This document shows positions 1-8,500 of a stretch of 64,000 bases of DNA, piece after piece. The position numbers were made by a program, and so were the translations under genes. The stretch is from the NCBI RefSeq assembly GCF_042677005.1, contig NZ_JBHTIF010000004.1:124001-188000 (forward strand). Direction: 5' to 3'. The stretch is from Lysobacter_I brunescens. Lineage in GTDB: Bacteria; Pseudomonadota; Gammaproteobacteria; Xanthomonadales; Xanthomonadaceae. Under the pieces are notes generated by a model. The model saw only the letters and a list, made by a program, of their open reading frames with translations. It did no database searches and had not been told where the DNA came from. The stretch's first letter is position 1, and the number at the start of each line of letters is the position of its first letter.

Positions 1-2512
1 AACCCGCGCCCACCTGGCGAGTGTCCCTGTATTCGCGCTCCGGGACGATCGCGACCAGTCCTGCGGACACGCTCTGCGCGATCTCGGACTCGGCGTCCGC
101 GCTGAGCTGCAGTTTCGGCATGATCACCGACAGGTTGTCGCGGGTGATGATGTGGATCGGCACGCGCAGTTCGTTCGCGCGCAGCAGCATGCTGGTCGCG
201 GACATGCCGTAACCCGGCTGGCCGCTGAGCAGCAGATCCCAGGTCAGGCTCTCGTTGAACGACGCCTGCGCGCCGTACTGCACGATCATCAGCCGGCGCT
301 TCTCGGGGTCGCTGTTGGCGATCGCGATGTTGTCGGACTTGATGTCGGTCGACTGGCCGGTGAAGAAGCCTGTGCGCGGGATGCCGAAGAAGTACGTGAC
401 CTGCAGCGGGATCGCGAAGGCACCGACCGACGGACGACGCAGGAAGCTGCCGCCCCAGCCCTTGGCGCTCAGGTCGCCCTGCATGTCGCTCATGAACCAG
501 TACTGCATGCCCGCGAGATGCAGGCCCTGCGCGACCGGCAGGGTCACGGTGTCGGGCAGCGGTTCGATGAGTTCGCTCAGCTGCTCCCGGGTCACGCCGC
601 CGAGGTTCGGCGTGAAGCTGATGTGCGAGCCTGCGGCGTATTCGTGCGGTTCGGCGCCGAAGCTGCCGCGACCGTGCGGATCGACGATCCCGGCGGTCCA
701 CATCTGCATCGTGCCCATGGCGGCATAGCCGCCGGTGCCGACGATCTCGTCGCCGACGCGCAGCACCGGACGCACGCTGAACGCCGACAGCGAGAGGCTG
801 GCGAGGTTGCGCGCGGCATAGTCGAGCAGCGTGTCGCGCTGCGCCTGGGTGGCGGCTTCGTAGCCGACGACGATCGAGTGCCCGCCGAGACTGTGGGTCG
901 GCAGGCGCACGGTCATCGACGGCGATTCGAGCGCGTAATCGGTGCGGATGTCGTAGCGGTTGACGACGATATGGTTCTTCAGCCGGTCGGGCACAACGTC
1001 CTGCGGCGTGCCGCGCGCGACGACCCGGTACGGGAGCGTGCCGGCGAGCACTTCGTCGTTGAGCGGAATGATCGTCTGCGCGCCGAAGACATCCTCGGGC
1101 TTCGCATCGGGCGCATTCGCATCGATGTGCGCGGCGGCACGATCGAGATAGGCATCCAGCGACGTCGAGTAGTCATTGAGGTCCATGCCGGTGATCGAAC
1201 CATCGTCGCCGCGCACGGCGCCGTCGACCACGCGCTGCAGCGCCGTCGCGGGGTTCCAGCCGGTCGCCTGCAGCAGCGGAACCGGCGTGCCGTACGTGTG
1301 CTGCTTGAAGCTGCCGTCGAGCGGGACCCAGGTATCGGGCGTGCGCTCGATCGCGCCGCGCGAGGGGATGAAGTCGACGTGCACTTCCAGCCAGAGGTGC
1401 TCGAAGCGGATCGCCGAAATGCGACCGCCGGAAGTCAGGTACTGCGCCGGGATGCCGCCCATCAGCATCAGGTCCAGCGCGTCGTCGCCGGTGCGCGCAT
1501 TGCCCAGCCAGTTCTGCATCTGCGCGATCGGCACCTGCACGGTGCCGTAGACGTAGCGGGTGCTGTAGCCGGAGGCATTGAGCAGCGCGGCGAGCAGGAC
1601 ATTGGTGTCGTAGGCGTTGCCCTGACGTGCGATCAGGGTCTGCTCGGCGCCGCGCAGCACGCCGTAGGTCGGCGTGAAGCGGATGTTGTCGTGCACCCAG
1701 TTGTGGATGCGGATCGGACTGCGTCCAAGCTGCTCGGCCAGCGCCTTGATGCGCGGCGTCACTTCGGCGGGATCGCTGCTCAGCGCCCGGGTGGCGAAGT
1801 CGCCCTCGCCCGCTGCCGCTGGCGCAGCCGCCGCTTCGGTCGTGGCCGCCTGCTTCGCCGATGCTCCCGGCTGGACGGCCGCGACACGATCAAGCGCATT
1901 CCGCGTCATCACAGGCGCACGGTCGATCTTGCCGGTCACGACGCGACGCACGCTGTCGGGATCGAGCGGTTTGAAGCGGCCGTTGAACTCCTGGTCCTTG
2001 ATCGACTCGGCCAGCGAACGCGCGGCCGTCAGCATCGCCTCGGGCTGGTTGCCGATGCGCGCACCATGCAGGACGTTGGCGCGCTCGCGGAAGGCGACCA
2101 TGCGTGCGACGATCTCGCGCTCGCCGTCACCGTGGAGGCTGCGCATCTCGTACGGCATGTCCTCCAGCGCTTCGCGCTTTTCGGGCGTCGGGGCGCCGAA
2201 GAGGTATTCGATCGGTCCCAGCGCGACCACCGCCTGCCCCAGCGCGTCGGCCAGGGACAGCAGTTCTTCGCGCGGCACGTTCGCGGCATCGGCCGTGCGC
2301 AGCGCGTGCGCGGCGCGTGCGACCTGTCCGAAACGGCGGGCCGCATCGGCCTCGCTCACGGTCGCGTTGTCGAGCGTCGCCGGCGGCACTTCGACGGCGT
2401 CGGTCGGACGTGCGGCCACCTGCCCGAACACGGGTTCGGGATGGGTGATGCCGACGACCGAGACCAGGGCGGCCAGTGCGAGCGACAGTCCGAGATTGAA
2501 TTGCTGCTTCAT
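1..2512 (-). CDS. Transglutaminase-like exported protein, 3' end outside window (partial)
   Basis: 837 codons are visible from an ATG at 2512, which has a good ribosome site (GGGGAAA, 8 nt upstream); the gene runs off the left edge. Residues 1-30 look like a signal peptide or N-terminal anchor (MKQQFNLGLSLALAALVSVV). Around residues 262-400 lies a transglutaminase-like fold: the helix-start segment GNAYDTNVLLAALL, then HLWLEVHVD (His near 371) and VPLDGS (Asp near 396). The position of the nucleophilic Cys appears to be Ala (GNA instead of GxC), so crosslinking activity is doubtful. Residues 740-837 (LLRANELRVPIHIITRDN, then PEREYRDT) resemble the stretch that follows such domains in RHS/YD-repeat polymorphic-toxin proteins; that match is from memory and the C-terminus is not visible. 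The start lies 55 bp after the stop of the giant gene upstream, so the two are probably co-transcribed. Confidence 0.7.
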   Translation of the reverse strand, partial: MKQQFNLGLSLALAALVSVVGITHPEPVFGQVAARPTDAVEVPPATLDNATVSEADAARRFGQVARAAHALRTADAANVPREELLSLADALGQAVVALGPIEYLFGAPTPEKREALEDMPYEMRSLHGDGEREIVARMVAFRERANVLHGARIGNQPEAMLTAARSLAESIKDQEFNGRFKPLDPDSVRRVVTGKIDRAPVMTRNALDRVAAVQPGASAKQAATTEAAAAPAAAGEGDFATRALSSDPAEVTPRIKALAEQLGRSPIRIHNWVHDNIRFTPTYGVLRGAEQTLIARQGNAYDTNVLLAALLNASGYSTRYVYGTVQVPIAQMQNWLGNARTGDDALDLMLMGGIPAQYLTSGGRISAIRFEHLWLEVHVDFIPSRGAIERTPDTWVPLDGSFKQHTYGTPVPLLQATGWNPATALQRVVDGAVRGDDGSITGMDLNDYSTSLDAYLDRAAAHIDANAPDAKPEDVFGAQTIIPLNDEVLAGTLPYRVVARGTPQDVVPDRLKNHIVVNRYDIRTDYALESPSMTVRLPTHSLGGHSIVVGYEAATQAQRDTLLDYAARNLASLSLSAFSVRPVLRVGDEIVGTGGYAAMGTMQMWTAGIVDPHGRGSFGAEPHEYAAGSHISFTPNLGGVTREQLSELIEPLPDTVTLPVAQGLHLAGMQYWFMSDMQGDLSAKGWGGSFLRRPSVGAFAIPLQVTYFFGIPRTGFFTGQSTDIKSDNIAIANSDPEKRRLMIVQYGAQASFNESLTWDLLLSGQPGYGMSATSMLLRANELRVPIHIITRDNLSVIMPKLQLSADAESEIAQSVSAGLVAIVPEREYRDTRQVGAG

Positions 2513-2567
2513 GCATTTCCCCATCGCAACCGTCCCCGGGGCACGTGCCCGCGGGGACGAACCAGCG

Positions 2568-5500
2568 TCATTGTTGCGTCGACTTGCGCTCGACGAAGGC
2601 GAGATAGTTCGACAGTGCGAGGCGCGTGGAGGCCACGTCCACGGTGGTGACCTTCAACAGCGAGTCGCGTGCGCGCAGGAGGACCCGGATCGCGAGGTCG
2701 TACTCGCGTGCCGCGACCTTGCCCCGCGCCATCTCGATGTCCTCAAGCACCCGGCGCAGCGCCTGCATCTCGTGGGCGCGCGTCGGACGCAATGCCTCGA
2801 CCTCCGCGATCAGGTCGATCACCAGCCGTTCGCTGGAGACCACCGTGACCGGCGTGCTCGCCTGCGCCTGCGGGTTCTCGCCGACCACGGTGCCGACGCC
2901 TGCGGTGGCGTCGATCGCGAAGTCGCCGTCCTGGTCAGGCGCACGCAGCCAGGTGGTGAACGCGCGTTCCTGGGCCAGGTCGAGATCGAAGCGCCATGCC
3001 GCGCTGTTCGCATCGCGCACGAGGGCATCGGGATAGGTGCCGAGGATCGACAACGGCTGCGCCGCGACCACGCGCAGCCAGGCCGGGGTCGCGCCGGCCT
3101 GGTTGAAGACCGTGGTCAGCACGCCGAAGGTCTGGCCGGCCGACAACCGTCCCTGCTCGCCCGACAGCACGTAGGCCACGGCATCGCGCAGCGTTTCGCG
3201 CATGGCCTCGGGCGACGTGGTGGTCTTCAGCGTCTCGACGAAATCGAAGCTCATCGTCGCCGTGCGACCCCAGCCGAAATCGCGGGTGAGCACGGCCGGA
3301 TCGCCGTTGTTGAAGCGGGCATGGATGCTCGCGCCAGCCAGGGCGAAACGCACGGTCTTGTCGCGGATGTCGAACTGCGCCGGATCGAAGATCGCGGTGT
3401 CCTCGACATCGACCACGACCTGGCGCAACGGCAGCTTGCCCTGGAACTTGACGCCCATCGGCGCATGCAGCAGCTGGTTGCGCGAATCATGCACGCCATC
3501 GACGATCAGGCCGTCGCCGCGGAAGGTCGCCTCGATCACCTCGTCCGCGAGCACCTGATCGAGCTTGAGCGAACCGCCCGACACCCAGTAGGCGTCGAAT
3601 TCGCCGCTGCGCATCAGGCGCATGAAGGTGTCGTAGTCCGTGGTGACCGTATGCGGCACATCGATCGCGCCGAGCAGTTGTTCAATCTCGCCCTTCCTGC
3701 GGGTGGCGCACTCGGGCGCCTCGCCGGGGATGCACGACGCCAGGACCAGCAGGCGTCCTTCGTGATGCAGGTTCTGGCGCAGGCCGATGCGGACGCTGCG
3801 CTGCTTGAGGCGGAACGTGGTGCTGGCGAGCAGGCGCTCCTGGTCGCCGATGCGCAGGGACAGCGTCGCGACGTACTCGCCGGCCGGGGCCTGCGCGCTG
3901 AGCCATTCGCGATCCATGTCCTGTTCGCCGCCGATGGCGATACCCGCCGGCGCCTCCCAGCCCTGCAGCAGCAGGCCGTTCTCCGGATCGAGCACACGGA
4001 CGATGAGCGTACCGTTCGACAGATCCGCATTGCCGGTGTTGCTGGCGACGGCGTCCAGTGCGATCGGCGTACCGACGTCTGCCTCGGCAGGCGTCGCGGC
4101 GATGCGGCCGGCGATGCCCACGCCGGTCTCGGCCGTCGACGCGACGACATAGCTCGTCTCGTCTGTGTCGTAAACGCGGCCGGAGGCATCCTGCAACACC
4201 TGCACCACGCGATAGGCACCGGGCGCGGCGTTCTGCAACACCTGGTCGGCGGTGAACGTGCGCGTGACGCCATGCAGCAGCATGCCGACGGTGTGGCCAC
4301 CGGTGTACTGCAGCGTGTCGGCAGCGTCGTAGACCCGCACCATGAGCAGCAGATCGGACAGATTGACGTTGGCCGAACGGTTGACGACGGTGGACGTGAT
4401 GACGACGCGATCGCTGGGGTTGTAGACCGCACGGTCGACCATGAGCCGCGCATCGGCGGCGGCCTGCGCGTTGGACGGCAGCACGACGAATCCGGTACTG
4501 GCTTCGGCGGTGTTGAGCGTGCTGTCGAGCAGTCGCGCCCGCACGCTGTAGCCGGCGGGCAGGATGCTGCCGACGTTCCAGGTGTCGGGCACGGTCAGCG
4601 TGTCATTCGCCGGGATGGATACATCGCCGCGATGGATCTCGTCGACGAGGATCCCGTTGGCGTCGAGGATCTCCAGCACCAGGCTGCCATCGACCAGTCG
4701 GTTGTGCGCGTTGCGCAGTGTCGTGGTGATGCGCACCGTTTCGCTGGCGGCGTATTCGGGCTTGTCGGTCGCGACCGAGAGGTCGACGAGGTTGGAGACC
4801 GTGACCTTGGGCACCTGCAGCGGCACGCGGTACTCGCCCGAGGTGAACGAGTTCTGGAACGCGAGGTAGCCGGAATCGATCGTCTGGCGCGCCTCGCCCA
4901 GGACCAGATCTTCCAGCGGCGCGCCGAAGTCGATCGACACGCCCTGCACCGTCACGTCGCGCAGGCTCCACACGTACTCGGTGCGGCCATCGGCATGCGG
5001 GATGGTCGCGCTCGGCGGCATCGTGAAGCCGGTGAGGCTCTGGCCGGGCTGGCTGAACAAGTGCGCATCGACGCTGATCGCACCGCAGGTGACCGGGATC
5101 GAATAGATGGCCGAGGACGAGTGATCCCACAGCATCAGGCGCTGGCCGAACTTGTCGAAGGCCAGGTAGTCGATGTCGGTCAGGCGCGGCACGGTGCGGC
5201 TGGTGTCGACGAGCAGGCCGACATGGCCGGTGCGTGAGACGATCTGCGCCAGCGTGTGCTCTTCGCCGTTCTGGCCGATCTTCGACCACTGCCAGGTCGC
5301 GATGTACAGGTTGTCGCTGCAGTCGGCGGTGATGTTCGGGTAACCATCGCCCTCGAAGCTCGGGTTGTCCACGCCGTCGCCACCGGCGTACAGCTGGTAG
5401 ACCTTGCCATCCGGCGCGACCTGCGCGACGAGGTTGTTGTCGTTCTGGACGTAGATGTTGTCCTTGCCGTCGACGGTGATGCCGCGCGGGCTCGGGAACC

Positions 5501-8500
5501 CGCTGTTGGTCACGGTGCTGATCACGCCCTGCGGCGTGATGCGGATCAGCCGGTTGGGCGCGGCCACGAACACGTTGTCGACGCTGTCGATCGCCACGCC
5601 GGACGCGGAGGCGGCGTCGATGTTCGCGAAGATCGCGTACTGGCCCGAGGTGTCGGCGCGGGCCACGTCGTAGCGACCGGCTGCGTTGCGCTGCAGGAAG
5701 TACAACCGTTCCTGGCTGTCGACCGCGAGGCCGAAGCGGACGTTGAGGCCGCTGGCGATCGTGGTGCGCACGCCGGCCGGCGAGACCTTGTGCAGTTCGG
5801 TCGCGGTGGTGAAGTAGATGTTGCCCGAGCGATCGGCGGTGATGCCCGACGGAAAGGAAATGTCGACGACCTTGCGCAGCCGCGCCAGCTCGACGCGGGA
5901 GAGCGTGGTGAAGTCGCCGCCGCTGAGGCTGAGTCGCATGCTCGCGGTCTGGTCGCCCGGCGGCAATTCCTCCGGATTCACGGTCAGCGCGCCCACGGCG
6001 GAAGCGCCGACATGGATGAAGTTCGTCAGCTTGCCCTCGACGCCGACGATCGACACCTCGATCTTGAAGTCGCCGGCGTAAGGCGGGCGCCAGGTACCGA
6101 AGTCGATCGGCAGGATGTCGACGTCGGTCGACAACCCGTTGAACGGCACCGAGCGCTCGAACACGACCTGGCCGACATCGACCGGCGCCGTGGGTCGGGT
6201 CGCGGTCACGCGGTAGATCGTGCTCTCGTTGCGCGCCGTTGCCGGGTTGTAGCCATAGGCGCTGACATAGGCGACCGTGTCGGAGAAGGCATGCAGGCCG
6301 TTGAAGGCGATGCCGTTGACCAGCGCACCCACCTGCAGCGTCTGCAGGTCCGCGCCGAGCAGGCGCGTGAGCGAAGACGCGTTGCCTGCCGTGAACGGCG
6401 TGCCCTGCGACTCGAACGACAGATGGCGCGCATTCGGCACGCGATTGTGCAGCTGGCGCAGCGATCCGCCCTCCAGCACATGAACCGCGTTGGCCGTGCC
6501 GTCGATGATCGCCGGCAATCCAGCGGGCGTCCATGCGACGCCGGCTGCGCTGCGCACGCCACCGGCGAGCAGCGTCGCCGTGCCGCCGATGCGGCCCTTG
6601 ACCAATCCGGTGTTGTAGTCGGCGACGACGATGTCGGCGCCGGACAGTTCGAAGTCGTTCGCATTGACCGCCGAGCTGATCGTCATCGACGCTGTGGTCA
6701 CGCTGCCGTCGGTGGCGACGCGGCGCATGCCGCCGCTGACCGAGATCCACAACGCGCCATCGGCCGCGTACTTGACGTAGCGCGGCGTGCTCACGCTGTG
6801 CACGACTTCTCCCACCCCGTCGCTGCCGCTCAGGCGCACCACGGTATTGGACACGTAGCTGGCGACGACGAGGTTGCCGGACGGATCGAAGGTGAGGCCG
6901 CGCGGCGATACGAACCCACCGTACGTCGATGCGATCGCACCGGACTGCAGGACATAGACGGCGCTGTTGGCGCTGTCGGAAACCGCAAGGCGCCCACCGC
7001 CCAGGGTCGCGATCGCGGTGTAGCTCGAACTGCTGGGCAGCAGCGTGGTGTTGGTCGCCACGGTGCCGTTGGCGCGATACTCCATGAAGTAGCGCGAGTA
7101 GCCGACGCCATAGGTGGAGCCGTTGTCGGTGTCGTGCGCCAGGGCGGTCGAGTAGAAGTTCTCGGACAGGCGCTGGGGCATCGCGCCCGGTGAGGACAGC
7201 TGCAGCAGGCGATTGGCGCCGTCGACCATGCGCAGGGCGCTGCCGGTCCAGGCCAGGCCGCGCGGATTCACGAAGCCGGCCTCGTAACCGACGCTGGTGC
7301 CCGTGGCGGACAGCAGCGCCAGGCCATTGCCGGAGATGAGCTGGTAGCCGCCATCCACGGATCGGACGAAGGACGATCCCGTCGTGAACTGGGTCAGGCG
7401 GCGGGTCGTGATGCCCGTGGCGGGATCGTACTCGTAGAGGTTGTTCGACGTGGTCTGCACGAGCAGCAGGTCGTCGCCGGTGACGCTGAACTGGCGGACG
7501 CTCTCGCCGTTCAGGGCGAGGGTGATGACCGTGTCGACATCGGCCGGCGTGATGCGGTGCAGCTCGTTGCTGATGCGGTAATAGACATTGCCTGCGCCAT
7601 CGGACGCCATGAAGTTGGGATTGCCCGCGAGCGCGGCCACGAGCCGGCGCGCGCCGGTGGCCATGTCGAGTTCTTCGAGCTCGTAGCGGCTGTTGTAGCG
7701 GACGACCAGCACCTTGTCGCCGCTGCGCGCGGCCATGTTGTAGACGTACGACGGCAGCGTGCGGCCAAGCAGGAGTGCACCGCTCTCGTCGTAGCGCTGC
7801 ACTTCGACGTTGGAGCGGAGCACGTACAGACCGCCCTCGGGACGCACCGCGATCGTGGAGGCGGCGACGCTGGCGAAGCGCGAGATCGCACCATCGGCGT
7901 TGCGTGCCGAGATGAAGCCGCTGTTCGTGGTGTAGCTGCGTCCGTTCGGCGCGATCCGCATCAGGCCAGGGCTGACGAACATGCTGTTCGTGTAGCTGCG
8001 GTTGCCGGTGGCGAGATCGACATGGAGGATCCGGTGACCGTTGACGTCGCTGGCATGCAGCACGCGATCGTCCTCGACCGCCAGGCCGCCGACCGCGCCG
8101 AGGCCGTTGGCGAGTTCGGTGAGCACGCCAGCGGACGAGAGCCGATAAATGCGACCGGCGCTGTTGGCGACGTACTGGTTGCCCTGGCTGTCGCTGGCCA
8201 GCGCGCTGGTGGTGCCGAGACCGGTCGCGAGTGCGCTGACGTTGCCGGCACGCAGGCGCTTGAGCGTGCCGTCGCCGGCATTCGCGGCGATCAGGCTGCC
8301 GTCGCTGTCGCGCGCGAGCCCGCTCGGCGCATGCGCGAAGGCCTGCGCATAGGTCGTGACCTGGCCGTCGGTGCCGACCAGCGCAATGGTGTTGTTGCCC
8401 TGGTTGCTGACGAAGATCGCACCATCGTCGCGACGCAGCAGGCCGATGGGCTGATTGAGGCCCGTGGCGTAGACGCTGCGCTGGCCATCGCGATCGACGC

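Noticed and set aside
152..5237. Very long open frames on the plus strand (152-2650, 1674-5237; similarly 7557-10316)
   Set aside because: They are antisense to the giant and transglutaminase-like genes, rich in Arg/Gly/Asp/His with no domains or ribosome sites: typical GC-driven shadow frames.
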